This document shows, piece by piece, positions 17,252 to 27,877 of a DNA stretch of 64,000 nt. Each line of letters starts with the position of its first letter. The first letter of the stretch is position 1. A program made the position numbers and the translations under genes. The DNA comes from Senegalia massiliensis (GTDB taxonomy: Bacteria > Bacillota > Clostridia > Tissierellales > SIT17). The stretch spans positions 265,832 through 329,831 of the forward strand of contig NZ_QXXA01000005.1 in assembly GCF_009911265.1 (NCBI RefSeq). Direction: 5' to 3'. A model generated the notes under the pieces. The model saw only the letters and a list, made by a program, of their open reading frames with translations. It did no database searches and was not told where the DNA came from.

Positions 17252-17722
17252 CTATGACTTTAGTCTATCTGCAATAACTTTTAGTATTTTTGCAATAACC
17301 TTTATGTAGGTGGTTGCATTTTCACTACTATCTTTTACTGTATATATGGTTCCTTTTACGGTCTCAACTGTATCTTTTACACCTTGTTCTACTGTATTTA
17401 CAGTTTGTCCTGCCTTTTCTACAGTTACTCTTGCTGTAGTAGTAATTCCTTCAACATCTCTAACTATAACAGGAAGAGATTTGGACATATCATCTAATGC
17501 ATAATTTACATCATCAGTAATCTCATTAACATTATTCATTATATTAGGTAGATTTTTAAGTGCATCATCTACATTTTCTTGATTATCATCAATAAGTACT
17601 TTTACATTTTTCAAGACCCCAGCTAAATTTTTAAGCACTAATATAAGGAAAATTCCAACTCCTATTCCTACAAGGGCTAATAAACCAACTAGTAAATCTT
17701 CTAGTGATATTAATGCATCCAT
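17252..17722 (-). CDS. DUF948-like (YtxG-type) membrane coiled-coil protein
   Basis: 156 aa from ATG 17722 (GGGGG 8 bp upstream; an upstream GTG overlaps it). One membrane helix near residues 10-33 (LVGLLALVGIGVGIFLILVL), then about 110 residues of heptad-like coiled coil with repeated V-x3-V/T and N residues. The YtxG/YtxH pair of Bacillus has the same order and architecture, so this is probably its DUF948 partner. Function unknown, linked to cell-envelope stress. Confidence 0.7.
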   Translation of the reverse strand: MDALISLEDLLVGLLALVGIGVGIFLILVLKNLAGVLKNVKVLIDDNQENVDDALKNLPNIMNNVNEITDDVNYALDDMSKSLPVIVRDVEGITTTARVTVEKAGQTVNTVEQGVKDTVETVKGTIYTVKDSSENATTYIKVIAKILKVIADRLKS

Positions 17723-17753
17723 ATATAACACCCCCTTAGTTTATTATATTCTA

Positions 17754-18170
17754 TTATTTGTTTTTTGAATCATTATTCATTTCATCTAGATCATTTTGAG
17801 TTTTATCTATTGCATCTTTTGTTTCTTGTGCCGCTTCTTTTGTTTCCTGTAAATTTTTCTTAGTATCATCTGCAGTTTTTTTCAAACCTTCTGTTGTAGT
17901 TTGAACAACTTGTTTTGTTTGTTCTATTTTTGCTTTTAAATCCTCTTTTTTTTGATTCGCCATTTCCATTAAATCTTCTCTTGTTTCATTAGCTTTAACT
18001 TTTATATCTTCTCTTGTCTCCTTACCTGATTTAGGTGCAAATAATAACCCTGCTACTGCCCCTAAAGCTGCTCCTACTGTAAGACCTTTAGTAGCACCTT
18101 TTGCCATAGCTATTTTTCTTTCTTTTTCTCTCTTGTTTAATACATCATCAATCATTGATTTAAAAAACAT
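17754..18170 (-). CDS. YtxH domain protein
   Basis: 138 aa. GLTVGAALGAVAGLLFAPKSGKETREDIK is the YtxH membrane/glycine-zipper signature (about 28-56), followed by a long charged coiled coil with repeated KEDLKAK/TKEAAQETK units. Function unknown; often stress-induced. AGGAGGG precedes ATG 18170. Co-directional and 31 bp from the DUF948-like gene. Confidence 0.88.
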   Translation of the reverse strand: MFFKSMIDDVLNKREKERKIAMAKGATKGLTVGAALGAVAGLLFAPKSGKETREDIKVKANETREDLMEMANQKKEDLKAKIEQTKQVVQTTTEGLKKTADDTKKNLQETKEAAQETKDAIDKTQNDLDEMNNDSKNK

Positions 18171-18258
18171 ACAAAACCCTCCTATTATTTTCTATTGTTT
18201 TTCTGTTATTTCTCTTTATACCCATGGAAAGCTTGCATTAACATCTTTTTAACATTTA

Positions 18259-19728
18259 TTAACTCAACTTTTCAATTGAATATTCTTTTAGTAAGTCATC
18301 TTTTATTTTCCATAAATCATATGATAAATCTACATAATATTTATGAGGATGTTCAAATCTTAATACTTCTTCCCAAAGAGTATCTATTTGTTCCTTACAA
18401 AATCTTTTTATATTATCTACATTAGGACTTTCATATATACATTTTCCTTTATCAAATATTTTTGTAAGTATCTTTTCTGCTTTAAAATTGTAAACTTTTT
18501 TTCTTTTCCAAGTATATAAAGGATTAAACAATTCATATGGTCTATCTTCGTACACCTTTTCTCCTTCCATTGTAACTAAATCTGCTATAGCTTTACCTGT
18601 TTCTTTATCATACAACCTATAAAGATCTTTAGCACCTGGTGTTGTGATTTTTTCAACATTAGCACTTACTTTAATTTTTGGTATTATACTTTCATCCTTT
18701 TCTACAGCTACAAGTTTATAAACACCACCAAATACAGGTTCAGATTTAGATGTTATAAGTCTTTCGCCTACACCAAATGAATCTACTTTTGCATCTTGAA
18801 GAAGTAATTCACGTATTATGTATTCATCTAATGAATTTGATGCTACTATCTTACAATCTTCTAGTCCTGCTTCATCAAGCATCTTTCTAACTGCTTTTGA
18901 AAGATATGCTATATCTCCACTATCAAGTCTTACTCCTTTTGGTCTATAACCTTTTTCTACTACTTCTTCTTTAAAAACTTTAATTGCATTAGGTACTCCT
19001 GACTTAAGTACGTCGTAAGTATCAACTAATAATACACAATTATCTGGGTATGTCTTTGCATAAGTTCTAAATGCTTCTTCTTCTGTTTCAAATAGCTGCA
19101 CCCAACTATGAGCCATAGTTCCTGTAGCAGGTATATTATAATCTCTATCAGCTATAGTACAAGCAGTTCCATCACATCCACCAATATATGATGCTCTTGC
19201 TCCCAAAGTAGCGCCATCATACCCCTGAGCCCTTCTTGAACCAAATTCAAGTACTGGTCTCCCAGCTGCAGCCCTTACTATTCTATTAGCTTTTGTTGCA
19301 ATCAAACTTTGATGATTTATAGTTAAAAGTATCATAGTTTCTATAAATTGAGCTTGTATGACAGGTCCTCTTACTTTTACAATTGGCTCTCTTGGAAATA
19401 TTGGCATTCCTTCTTTTACTGCCCATACATCACATTCAAATTTAAAATCTCTTAGATAATCTAGAAATTTAACACTAAACATATTCTTTTCTCTTAAGTA
19501 GTCTATATCTTCCTCTGAAAAATGTAGATTTTTAAGATATTCTATTAATTGTTCTACTCCTGCCATTATTGCAAATCCACCATTATCTGGAATCCGTCTA
19601 AAAAACATATCAAAATATGCTATTTTTTCATGTAACCCATGTTCTAAATATCCATTTGCCATAGTAAGTTCATAAAAATCTGCAAGCATTGTTAGATTTT
19701 TCTTATCTTGCCAATCAATTTTTGTCAT
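18259..19728 (-). CDS. pncB: Nicotinate phosphoribosyltransferase
   Basis: 489 aa. Converts nicotinate plus PRPP to nicotinate mononucleotide in NAD salvage. N-terminal LLADFYELTMANGY, the EFGSRRAQG motif, and GVRLDSGDIAYLSKAVRKMLDEAG are family signatures; length fits the larger Firmicute type. GAGGG lies 9 bp before ATG 19728. NiaR, the niacin-responsive repressor, is encoded at 60011-60526 and may control this gene; I could not find a convincing operator here. Confidence 0.95.
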   Translation of the reverse strand: MTKIDWQDKKNLTMLADFYELTMANGYLEHGLHEKIAYFDMFFRRIPDNGGFAIMAGVEQLIEYLKNLHFSEEDIDYLREKNMFSVKFLDYLRDFKFECDVWAVKEGMPIFPREPIVKVRGPVIQAQFIETMILLTINHQSLIATKANRIVRAAAGRPVLEFGSRRAQGYDGATLGARASYIGGCDGTACTIADRDYNIPATGTMAHSWVQLFETEEEAFRTYAKTYPDNCVLLVDTYDVLKSGVPNAIKVFKEEVVEKGYRPKGVRLDSGDIAYLSKAVRKMLDEAGLEDCKIVASNSLDEYIIRELLLQDAKVDSFGVGERLITSKSEPVFGGVYKLVAVEKDESIIPKIKVSANVEKITTPGAKDLYRLYDKETGKAIADLVTMEGEKVYEDRPYELFNPLYTWKRKKVYNFKAEKILTKIFDKGKCIYESPNVDNIKRFCKEQIDTLWEEVLRFEHPHKYYVDLSYDLWKIKDDLLKEYSIEKLS

Positions 19729-19862
19729 TGAGTTCGCCCTCTTCCTTTATTATGTAATCGTTATCTCATTAGTTTTATTATAACCTTTAATGTGTATAAT
19801 TCAAAGAAAAAATATTTTAGTTTATTTTTTATCTAATTGTGTTTGTTTTTTTTATCATTGGG

Positions 19863-19953
19863 TATACTATTATTAACCCCATGCAAAGCCCCTTTAATAG
19901 TGGTAGAAAGAGAGTAGGAACTCCCCCATAGACCTACTCTCTTTTCTTTATTT
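19863..19953 (+). promoter_or_regulatory. Candidate leader RNA or sRNA with terminator before DUF2254 gene
   Basis: The 248-bp gap holds a TATACT -10 (19863-19868; only weak -35), a C-rich stretch with three C4-5 runs, and a strong terminator: 12-bp arms 19907-19918 and 19933-19944, 14-base loop, then TTTTCTTTATTT. It ends 24 bp before the next gene, as an attenuator or riboswitch expression platform would. No known riboswitch family recognised. Confidence 0.5.
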
Positions 19954-19976
19954 AATTTAAATTCTGGAGTGATTAT

Positions 19977-21287
19977 ATGGTCAATAGATGGATATTAAAG
20001 ATCAGATCAAAAATTTGGTTTGTGCCAGTAATATATGGAGTTATAGCCTTTATATTATCTATAATAATAATATCAATTGATACTTTTCTTGTAGAAGAGA
20101 TAAAAATTTATATTCCACAAGTACTATTAACTGATTTTGATTTGGCTCAAACAATACTTTCATCACTTGCTGCTGCCATTATAACCATGATGACTATAGC
20201 ATTTTCTACAATGATGGTAGTGCTCAGTACATATTCTTCCCAATATTCCCCTAGAACATTACAAGATTTTTTAAATAAAAAGATAACTTTAAGGATATTG
20301 GGGGTATTTTTAGGTACTTTCATATATCTTATAATGTCTCTATTATTTCTAAAAGAAGACTTAGAAAATAGCTCTGTACTTTCTGCACTAGTTGGTGTAA
20401 TAGCATCTATTTTTTCTGTTGCTTTTTTTATATTTTTTATACATCATGTAGCTACATTCATGCAAGTAAATAAACTTATAAATAATATCTCTGATGAATC
20501 TATTTATTTAATAAATGAACTTGATAACCATGTTATAAATGATGACAGAATAAGATATGAACATTTATATATGATAGAAAATCCAAACTTATCAATACAA
20601 GTTTTATCTCCAGAAACAGGTTATATCCAGCTTGTAGATACATCAGCAATTATAAATATTGCAAAAGAACTAGATATTTCTATTGAAATGGAAAGAAAAA
20701 TAGGTGAGTTTGTTATTAAGGGAAATCAAATACTTACAGCTTATAGTAATAAATCTTTAGAAGATATCAAAATCATCACTGAAAATATCACTATAGGCAA
20801 TTATAGGTCTATGTTTCAAGATATCGAATTTGGAATCCAAAAAATAGTAGATGTAGCATTGAAAGCACTATCTCCTGGTATAAATGATCCTAATACTGCT
20901 ATACTTTGTATAAAAAAACTTTCAGTAATATTATCTCAAATATCAATGTCACAAATACATACTATGTATTATCATGATAATAAAGATGTATTGAGACTTA
21001 CTATGAAATACTCTGACTTTGATGAATTATTATATCTATCTTATTACCAAATAATATATTATGGTAATGGAGATCAATCAATACTTACAGAAATACTAGA
21101 ATCATTATCTCTATTAGTTGAAAGTAATATAAAAGTCAAACTAAAAGTATGGAACTTTGGTAAATATGTAATCAATAGTTTTAAAAAGGACAGCTTAGAA
21201 GATTTAGACAAAAAATACATAAATCTAAAAATAGAAAAATTAGCACGGTTAACAGAACAGAATAAGAATGAATTAATATTAAAATAG
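19977..21287 (+). CDS. DUF2254 family membrane protein
   Basis: 436 aa. Four membrane helices in the first 165 residues (near 13-35, 57-82, 108-126, 137-160) with the DUF2254 signature SSLAAAIITMMTIAFSTMMVVLSTYSSQYSPRTL, then a soluble domain of about 270 residues (ISIEMERKIGEFV, ALSPGINDPNTA). No experimentally set function known to me. CTGGAG precedes ATG. First gene of the plus-strand pair with yitT, behind a leader with its own terminator. Confidence 0.85.
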   Translation: MVNRWILKIRSKIWFVPVIYGVIAFILSIIIISIDTFLVEEIKIYIPQVLLTDFDLAQTILSSLAAAIITMMTIAFSTMMVVLSTYSSQYSPRTLQDFLNKKITLRILGVFLGTFIYLIMSLLFLKEDLENSSVLSALVGVIASIFSVAFFIFFIHHVATFMQVNKLINNISDESIYLINELDNHVINDDRIRYEHLYMIENPNLSIQVLSPETGYIQLVDTSAIINIAKELDISIEMERKIGEFVIKGNQILTAYSNKSLEDIKIITENITIGNYRSMFQDIEFGIQKIVDVALKALSPGINDPNTAILCIKKLSVILSQISMSQIHTMYYHDNKDVLRLTMKYSDFDELLYLSYYQIIYYGNGDQSILTEILESLSLLVESNIKVKLKVWNFGKYVINSFKKDSLEDLDKKYINLKIEKLARLTEQNKNELILK

Positions 21288-21350
21288 GTATTGATTTAAT
21301 TATTTCTATGATTTATTATAGTAGAAGTGATCTTTTCTGGAGGTGTTTAT

Positions 21351-22211
21351 ATGGCTAAAAAAATATTAAAATCAGAATGGCTAAAAAGCTCAGTTGTAAT
21401 ACTTTTAGGTACACTTATAATGTCTATTGGGATAAATGCATTTATTATTCCACATAATTTACTTGCTGGTGGAATATCTGGTCTTGCAATAATTTTAAAA
21501 TATATTACAGGTTTAAATACTGGTATTTTCGTTCTTTTATTAAATATACCTATATTTATATTTGGAATAAAGGAAATTGATAGACGTTTTGCATTTGTAA
21601 GTATAGTTGGAATGACCTCACTTTCGTTCTTTCTATATATAACTGAATTTTTAAGTGAAACAATGTGGATAGAAGATATATTAGCATCTACAATATATGG
21701 TGGAATATTTATTGGATTTTCCTCAGGAGTTATATTCAAAGTCCGAGCATCTACTGGTGGCACTGATATAGTTTCTGTAATCATGAAAAAGAAATTTGAA
21801 ATAGGTATATCTACAATTTTATTTGTAACAAATGTAATTATAGTTCTTATAAATGCTACAATAAGTGATTATACTTTAGCTATATATACTCTTATAAGTA
21901 TGTTTATAGCTAGTGCTGTTATGAATAAAATAATAATAGGATTAGATACTAAAAAATTAGTATTAATAGTAACAAATAATTATGAAGATCTTTCAACTGC
22001 TCTTATGAAAAGAGTAAACAGAGGAATTACCTTTTTAGAAGGAGAAGGAGCTTACAGTAGACGTAAGCATAAAGTAATATACTGCGTAGTTTCAACTAGA
22101 CAACTTGCTGTAGTTAAAAATGTGGTAACTGATATAGATGAAAATGCTTTCATGACAGTTATGGATACAGCAGAAATTCATGGGAGTGGATTTAAAAAAC
22201 CTGTATTTTAG
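21351..22211 (+). CDS. YitT family membrane protein (DUF161/DUF2179)
   Basis: 286 aa. Five to six membrane helices (about 10-165) with GGISGLAIILKYITGLNTG and SSGVIFKVRASTGGTDI, and a C-terminal DUF2179 domain (NRGITFLEGEGAYSRRKHKVIYCVVSTRQL) about 210-283. Start ATG 21351, since GGAGG lies 7 bp upstream; an upstream GTG at 21327 has no ribosome binding site. Transport role suspected but undefined. Confidence 0.9.
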   Translation: MAKKILKSEWLKSSVVILLGTLIMSIGINAFIIPHNLLAGGISGLAIILKYITGLNTGIFVLLLNIPIFIFGIKEIDRRFAFVSIVGMTSLSFFLYITEFLSETMWIEDILASTIYGGIFIGFSSGVIFKVRASTGGTDIVSVIMKKKFEIGISTILFVTNVIIVLINATISDYTLAIYTLISMFIASAVMNKIIIGLDTKKLVLIVTNNYEDLSTALMKRVNRGITFLEGEGAYSRRKHKVIYCVVSTRQLAVVKNVVTDIDENAFMTVMDTAEIHGSGFKKPVF

Positions 22212-22240
22212 ATTGAATTATATCAAATTCATGATACTAT

Positions 22241-22286
22241 AAATAAAAGGGATATGAAAGATTAATCTTTCATATCCCTTTTATTT
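22241..22286. terminator. Bidirectional terminator between yitT and pyrE
   Basis: Loopless 46-bp palindrome with 23-bp arms meeting at 22263/22264 (core AAGGGATATGAAAGATT). A and T runs on the two ends let it stop transcripts from both convergent genes. Confidence 0.85.
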
Positions 22287-22849
22287 TAATTTCTACTACC
22301 TGGTTTTACTGGAGTACTTCCCTCTTTACACAATGGGCAATTTTCTTTTTCAAATGTATCTATATCTATTTTTACTGCACTATATAATGGAATATCAAGT
22401 TCTGATTCTCCACCAGTTCTGTCTATAATTGATGCAACTCCTATAACATCTCCACCTAACTCTTCTATAACTTTTTTAGTTTCCATAGTGGATTTTCCTG
22501 TAGTTACAACATCTTCAGCTATCATAACTCTAGCTCCTTTTCTTATTTCAAAACCACGTCTAAGTGTCATTTCTCCATCTTTTCTCTCTGTAAATATAGC
22601 AGGTATTTCTAATTGTCTACCCATTTCATAAGCTACAATTACTCCACCCATTGCAGGGCCTACTATTAAGTCTATATCTAAATCTGATATTTTTCTTACT
22701 ACTTCAGATATAACCATTTCTGCATATTCTGGATAACTTAAAACTTTTGCACATTGTACATATCTATTACTATGCTTGCCTGATGATAATAAAAAGTGTC
22801 CTTCCATTAGTGCACTTGTTCTTTCTAATAATTTTATAATATTATTCAT
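22286..22849 (-). CDS. pyrE: Orotate phosphoribosyltransferase
   Basis: 187 aa. Converts orotate plus PRPP to OMP. PRPP-binding motif MIAEDVVTTGKS and FLLSSGKHSNRYVQ are diagnostic. The C-terminal CPLCKEG pair of cysteines is common in clostridial PyrE. Last gene of the pyrBICFKDE operon, followed by a strong terminator. Confidence 0.96.
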   Translation of the reverse strand: MNNIIKLLERTSALMEGHFLLSSGKHSNRYVQCAKVLSYPEYAEMVISEVVRKISDLDIDLIVGPAMGGVIVAYEMGRQLEIPAIFTERKDGEMTLRRGFEIRKGARVMIAEDVVTTGKSTMETKKVIEELGGDVIGVASIIDRTGGESELDIPLYSAVKIDIDTFEKENCPLCKEGSTPVKPGSRN

Positions 22850-22869
22850 TTAACCCTCTCCCTTATCTT

Positions 22870-23772
22870 TTATATTATTCCTATTATTTCTTCTAAAGAT
22901 TTTATACCCTCTTTTTCCATAAAATCATCTATACCTTTTATAATATCTATAGCTATTCTTGGATTTACAAAATTAGCTGTGCCAACTTGAATACATGTTG
23001 ATCCTGCCATTATAAATTCTATAGCATCAGTTGCATTCATTATTCCGCCCATACCCATTATTGGTATATTAGTATTTTTGTATACTTCATTTACCATTCT
23101 AAGTGCCATAGGCTTTATTGATGGTCCTGATACTCCTGCATATATATTTTCAAATATTGGTTTCCTTTTTTCTATATCTATAGCAAGACCTTTAAATGTA
23201 TTAACTAAAGATAATCCATCTGCACCTTCCTCTTCACAAGCCCTAGCAATATCCACTATATCTTCTGCATTAGGAGATAATTTCACTACAAGTGGTAAAT
23301 TTGTAACTCTTCTTGCACTTTTTACAATTTGTCTTGCATCTTTAGTTTTTATACCAAAAGCCATACCTCCTGCTTTTACATTAGGACATGATATATTTAG
23401 CTCGATCATATCTATATTTGTCTCTGATACCTTTTCTATAGCATATAAATAATCACTCTCACATGCTCCTCCTATATTTACTATTATATTAGTATTTAAT
23501 TTTTCTAGAAATGGTATTTCATCTTTTAAAAATCCTTCTACTCCTGGATTTTCAAGTCCTACACTATTCATTATTCCAGATGAAGTTTCATATATTCTCA
23601 TACCAGTATTTCCATCTCTTTTTTCCTTTGTAATTCCTTTTGTAGATATTCCACCTAAAATATCTATATCATAAATTTCTTTGTATTCTCGTCCAAATCC
23701 AAATGTCCCAGATGCTGTTATTACAGGATTTTTAAATTTAACTTTTCCAAACTCTATATTTAAATTACTCAT
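22870..23772 (-). CDS. pyrD: Dihydroorotate dehydrogenase B, catalytic subunit
   Basis: 300 aa class 1B enzyme: FMN-binding barrel with active-site Cys in [17 protein letters not shown] and FMN loops [24 protein letters not shown]. It works with PyrK to pass electrons to NAD. Start ATG 23772, preceded by GAGAGGA inside the end of pyrK (8-bp overlap); 11 further upstream codons lack a ribosome binding site. Confidence 0.96.
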   Translation of the reverse strand: MSNLNIEFGKVKFKNPVITASGTFGFGREYKEIYDIDILGGISTKGITKEKRDGNTGMRIYETSSGIMNSVGLENPGVEGFLKDEIPFLEKLNTNIIVNIGGACESDYLYAIEKVSETNIDMIELNISCPNVKAGGMAFGIKTKDARQIVKSARRVTNLPLVVKLSPNAEDIVDIARACEEEGADGLSLVNTFKGLAIDIEKRKPIFENIYAGVSGPSIKPMALRMVNEVYKNTNIPIMGMGGIMNATDAIEFIMAGSTCIQVGTANFVNPRIAIDIIKGIDDFMEKEGIKSLEEIIGII

Positions 23773-24463
23773 AAAATACATCCTCTCCCAGGTAAACTGG
23801 ACCATCTTTACAAACTCTACTCATCCCATTTTTTGTTTTACAACTACACACAAGACAAGCTCCTACTCCACAGGCCATATGCTTTTCTATTGAAACATAA
23901 GTTTTTACATTTTTACCTTTTGCCATCTCCACTATTTTTCTCATCATAATCTCTGGTCCGCAAGTAAATACATAATCATACTTATCTACTTCTAATTTTC
24001 CAGTTATAAAGTCACCTACAGATACATATAAATTATTTCCATATTTCCCAAATTCATCTGTTAAATATTCTTTTTCTGTAAAACCTAAATATATATCTAA
24101 TTCCTTTACTGTGTTCTTCAAATTTTTAGCGGTATAAAGTAAAGGTGCAATACCTATTCCACCACCAACTATAGCTATTCTTCCTTTAACAGTTGGATAA
24201 CCATTCCCATATGGACCTTCTAATTTAATATTGTCACCTTTTCTTAGCTGAGTTAATTTATTTGTTCCAAAACCTTCTACTCTATATAAAAATGTTATAC
24301 TTTCATTATTTTTATCATGAATGCTAAGTGGTCTAGATAAAAGAGGATAGTCATCCCATCCTCTTATCATGAAAAATTGTCCCATTTCTCCATGAAATTT
24401 ACCTTCTATAACTAATTTATATATTTTATCTGATACCTTTATATTTTCTAGTATTTTAGCCAA
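23765..24463 (-). CDS. pyrK: Dihydroorotate dehydrogenase B, electron-transfer subunit
   Basis: 232 aa. Ferredoxin-reductase fold: FAD motif [13 protein letters not shown] motif [19 protein letters not shown], and a C-terminal [2Fe-2S] site CGVGACLVC...C. Starts 8 bp inside the pyrF end. It passes electrons from PyrD to NAD. Confidence 0.95.
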   Translation of the reverse strand: MAKILENIKVSDKIYKLVIEGKFHGEMGQFFMIRGWDDYPLLSRPLSIHDKNNESITFLYRVEGFGTNKLTQLRKGDNIKLEGPYGNGYPTVKGRIAIVGGGIGIAPLLYTAKNLKNTVKELDIYLGFTEKEYLTDEFGKYGNNLYVSVGDFITGKLEVDKYDYVFTCGPEIMMRKIVEMAKGKNVKTYVSIEKHMACGVGACLVCSCKTKNGMSRVCKDGPVYLGEDVFYE

Positions 24464-25307
24464 CGATTAAATCCTCCTTCATAGAAAGGACTGATTCTCT
24501 TGTGTACTTTACAAAGTTTTCATCTTCACTCTTTCCTTTATGAGCAGTTATAATTCCTCTTGAAGAGTTTATAACTCCACATATACCATCTTTAAATATC
24601 TCTTTTATACTTTCACCTTTTCCCCCTTGAACTCCATAGCCAGGAATTAAGAAAAATGTATTTGGTGTCTTTTTCTTTATTTCTAAAAATTCTTCTGGGA
24701 AAGTAAGTCCTACTACTCCTCCTATTTTATTAAATCCAGATTCACCTATAGAATCTTCTCCCCACTTACTACATTTTTCTGCTACCTTCATATATAATTT
24801 TTCTCCATCTACTTTTAATTCTTGAAAGTCCTTCGAACTTTTATTTGAAGTATGAATTAACATAAATAGTGCTTTATCATCATTTTCCATATATTTTTCA
24901 TATGGACTAATTGAATCATAACCCATATATGGATTTACAGTAATTATATCTACTTCAAAATCACCACTAAAATGAGCATCTGCATAAGCTTCTGCTGTTG
25001 ATGATATATCGCCTCTTTTTATATCTCCTATTACAATTTTTCCTTTTTCTCTTATATATTTAACTGTTTTACTATATGCTTTTAATCCTTCTATTCCTAA
25101 TGCTTCATAAAAAGCTATTTGAACTTTAAAGCATGCTATTAAATCAATCGTATTGTCTATTATCATTTTGTTGAATGTAAATATCTTTTCTTCTATACTC
25201 ATACCACTTTTTATTAAATACTCTGGTAAATATTCTATTTTTGTATCAAGTCCTACACATATTGGACTTTTCTCTATACATTCCTTGTATAATTTATCTA
25301 TTATCAT
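24456..25307 (-). CDS. pyrF: Orotidine-5'-phosphate decarboxylase (type 2)
   Basis: 283 aa, the long type-2 PyrF. Active-site region IGDIKRGDISSTAEAYADAHF with the Asp-Lys-Asp cluster. Forms UMP. Start ATG 25307: the AGGAGAG in front lies within the end of pyrC; an ATG at 25322 overlaps this site. Overlaps pyrC by 14 bp. Confidence 0.95.
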   Translation of the reverse strand: MIIDKLYKECIEKSPICVGLDTKIEYLPEYLIKSGMSIEEKIFTFNKMIIDNTIDLIACFKVQIAFYEALGIEGLKAYSKTVKYIREKGKIVIGDIKRGDISSTAEAYADAHFSGDFEVDIITVNPYMGYDSISPYEKYMENDDKALFMLIHTSNKSSKDFQELKVDGEKLYMKVAEKCSKWGEDSIGESGFNKIGGVVGLTFPEEFLEIKKKTPNTFFLIPGYGVQGGKGESIKEIFKDGICGVINSSRGIITAHKGKSEDENFVKYTRESVLSMKEDLIVG

Positions 25308-26466
25308 TTTTTCTCTCCTCATTTTTATATGCTATCTCACCATTTTTTATAGTTATAAGAATTTTTCCATATACTTGTCTACCTTCAAAAGGGGTATTCT
25401 TACCTTTTGATACAAAATTACTTGTATTGATTTTATGACTTTCATTTAAATCTACTAATACTAAATTTGCATCTTTTCCTTCTTCTATAAGTGCCTCATC
25501 AAGTCCTAGCAGTTTTGATGGTGCATAGGACATCTTGTCACTTAGGCAATTAAGTGAAATTCCTTCTTCTTTAAATACTGTATAAACATATGAAAATGCC
25601 TCTTCTATTCCTGATATTCCAGGGGATCCATTTTCTTTATCTTTCTTTGTATGAGGAGCATGGTCTGTAGCTATTGCATCAATAATTCCTTCCTTTATTC
25701 CCTCTATCATAGCATCTCTATCATCTTTCGTACCAAAAGGAGGATTTACTCTATACTCATTATTCCATTCAAATAAATGATGTGGTGTTACCTCACAGCT
25801 AAAATCAAGTCCTTTATCTTTATATTCTTTTATTAAATCTAAACTTTTTCTAAGACTTATATGGCATATATGAAGATTTCCTCCTACATCAGTTAATAAT
25901 TTTAAATCTCTTTTTATAGTTTCTGCTTCTGGTTCACAATGAGTAAGTATTTTAAAGTCTTTTTCTTTTGATAACTCAAGTGCCTCTTTAAATAATTCAA
26001 TATCATCTACATTTAAACCATCATCTGAAAAGAGATTAGTATATTCTCTCATTTCATCTATATTTACAAACTCTTCACCTTTAAGCCTTTTTGTAAGTGC
26101 TGATATTTGAGTTAAATTACATATTTCATTTTCTTTATGTTTATTCAATATATATTCTATAGTTTTCTCATTGTCACAAACTGGATTTGTATTTGCCATG
26201 GCACATACATGAGTAAATCCACCTTTTAATGCAGCTTTCTCACCTGTTATTAAATCTTCTTTTTCAGTCTGTCCAGGTTCTCTTAAATGAACATGCATAT
26301 CTATAAAAGATGGCATTACTACTTTTCCTTCTCCATCTATAATTTCTTTTCCAAAGCTATCTATATTATTTGATATTTTTTTTATTTTCCCATTACTTAT
26401 CCACAGGTCCCCTACAAGAGTTTTTCTCTTATCCACAATTTTTGCATTTTTTATTATATAATCCAC
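25294..26466 (-). CDS. pyrC: Dihydroorotase (class I)
   Basis: 390 aa amidohydrolase. Metal ligands in DMHVHLREPGQ, HICHIS and ATDHAPH. GTG 26466 chosen: AGGAGG is 6 bp upstream, and VDYIIKNAKIVD aligns with the family N-terminus; a 24-codon in-frame upstream extension overlaps pyrI and is not credible. Converts carbamoyl-aspartate to dihydroorotate. Confidence 0.95.
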   Translation of the reverse strand: MDYIIKNAKIVDKRKTLVGDLWISNGKIKKISNNIDSFGKEIIDGEGKVVMPSFIDMHVHLREPGQTEKEDLITGEKAALKGGFTHVCAMANTNPVCDNEKTIEYILNKHKENEICNLTQISALTKRLKGEEFVNIDEMREYTNLFSDDGLNVDDIELFKEALELSKEKDFKILTHCEPEAETIKRDLKLLTDVGGNLHICHISLRKSLDLIKEYKDKGLDFSCEVTPHHLFEWNNEYRVNPPFGTKDDRDAMIEGIKEGIIDAIATDHAPHTKKDKENGSPGISGIEEAFSYVYTVFKEEGISLNCLSDKMSYAPSKLLGLDEALIEEGKDANLVLVDLNESHKINTSNFVSKGKNTPFEGRQVYGKILITIKNGEIAYKNEERKNDNR

Positions 26467-26476
26467 ATTTAGCCTC

Positions 26477-26899
26477 CTATAAAGAAGTTTTTGTATCACA
26501 ATATTCACATCTATATTCTTTTTTATCTTTATCCACAAGTATAAATTCTACATTTTCTATATTTTCTTCACTTGTTATACATCTTGGATTTTTACAATTA
26601 AATATACCTTTAATCTTTTCTGGAAGTGATAATTTTATCTTTTCTTTTATTTCTTCATCTTCAATTATATTTACAGTTAAATCTGGATCTATTATTCCAA
26701 GTACATTTAAATCTAAATCTATTCTATTCTCTATTTTTATAAGGTCTTTTTTACCTTGTTTTCTAGATGAAACATTTCTTATAAGTGCAACTCTATAATC
26801 AACTTTGTGAAGTCCTAACTCTTTAAATATCTTATATCCATATCCTTCTTTTATATGATCAATTACTATACCTTTTTTAATACTATCGATATTTAACAT
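26477..26899 (-). CDS. pyrI: Aspartate carbamoyltransferase regulatory chain
   Basis: 140 aa. Allosteric domain [21 protein letters not shown] and a C-terminal zinc site CKNPRC...CEYC (four Cys). Binds nucleotides and assembles with PyrB into the E. coli-type dodecamer, so the step is probably feedback regulated. Its start directly abuts the pyrB stop. Confidence 0.95.
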   Translation of the reverse strand: MLNIDSIKKGIVIDHIKEGYGYKIFKELGLHKVDYRVALIRNVSSRKQGKKDLIKIENRIDLDLNVLGIIDPDLTVNIIEDEEIKEKIKLSLPEKIKGIFNCKNPRCITSEENIENVEFILVDKDKKEYRCEYCDTKTSL

Positions 26900-27814
26900 T
26901 TACTCCACCCCCAATAATTTTAATATTAAAGCCATTCTCACATACATACCGAATTTTGCTTGATCGAAATATACAGCTCTTTTATCCCTATCCACTTCAA
27001 CTGCTATTTCATTTACTCTTGGAAGGGGATGCATTATTATTAAGTCCTCTTTTGAATTTTTAAGTTTTTCATTTGTTAGAATATAGCTATCTTTTAAACG
27101 CACATAATCTTCTTCATTAAAAAACCTTTCTTTTTGTACTCTTGTCATATAGAGTATATCTAATTTATCTATTACTTCATCAAGGCTTTCAGTTTCATAG
27201 TAGCTATTTTCTTGTAAATCATCTTTTATATAATCAGGAATTTGAAGTTCTTCAGGAGATATAAATACAAAATTTATATTTAAATATCTTTTCATTGCTT
27301 TTACTAGAGAATGGACTGTTCTACCAAATTTAAGGTCTCCACATAGTCCAATAGTGTGATTTGATAAGTCTTTTTTTAGAATTCTTATGGTGAGTAAATC
27401 AGTTAATGTTTGAGTAGGATGTTGATGACCTCCATCACCAGCATTTATAATAGGCATATCAGTGTTTTGAGAAGCAAGAAGTGGTGCTCCTTCTTTTGGA
27501 TGCCTCATTACAGCTATATCAGAATAACATGCAATAGTTTTTATAGTATCAGCTACAGATTCACCTTTTGATACAGAAGAGCTTGCTGCCTCAGAAAATC
27601 CTACCACTTGTCCTCCCAGCCTATACATTGCAGATTCAAAACTAAATCTAGTTCTAGTAGATGGTTCATAGAAAAGTGAAGCAAGTAATTTACCTCTACA
27701 CTTATCTAGATAATCTTTTTCATTCTTTATAATGTCTTCAGCAAGAGCAAAAATTTCATCTAATTCTTCTAATGAAAAATCCCTCGGTTCAATTAAATGT
27801 CTTCCTTTTAACAT
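26900..27814 (-). CDS. pyrB: Aspartate carbamoyltransferase catalytic chain
   Basis: 304 aa. Carbamoyl-phosphate motif [16 protein letters not shown], aspartate-binding HPTQTLTDL, and [10 protein letters not shown] near the C-terminus. First gene of the pyr operon, 66 bp after the attenuator. Start ATG 27814 with AAAGGAG 10 bp upstream. With PyrI it makes regulated ATCase. Confidence 0.96.
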   Translation of the reverse strand: MLKGRHLIEPRDFSLEELDEIFALAEDIIKNEKDYLDKCRGKLLASLFYEPSTRTRFSFESAMYRLGGQVVGFSEAASSSVSKGESVADTIKTIACYSDIAVMRHPKEGAPLLASQNTDMPIINAGDGGHQHPTQTLTDLLTIRILKKDLSNHTIGLCGDLKFGRTVHSLVKAMKRYLNINFVFISPEELQIPDYIKDDLQENSYYETESLDEVIDKLDILYMTRVQKERFFNEEDYVRLKDSYILTNEKLKNSKEDLIIMHPLPRVNEIAVEVDRDKRAVYFDQAKFGMYVRMALILKLLGVE

Positions 27815-27877
27815 AATTACACAACTCCTTTCTAGTTTCACAGAACTATTTTAAAGGTATTATTTCCTATTTAGATA

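Noticed and set aside
21347..21784. 145-aa minus-strand frame inside the YitT gene
   Set aside because: Antisense of a confident membrane protein gene; no ribosome binding site or family.
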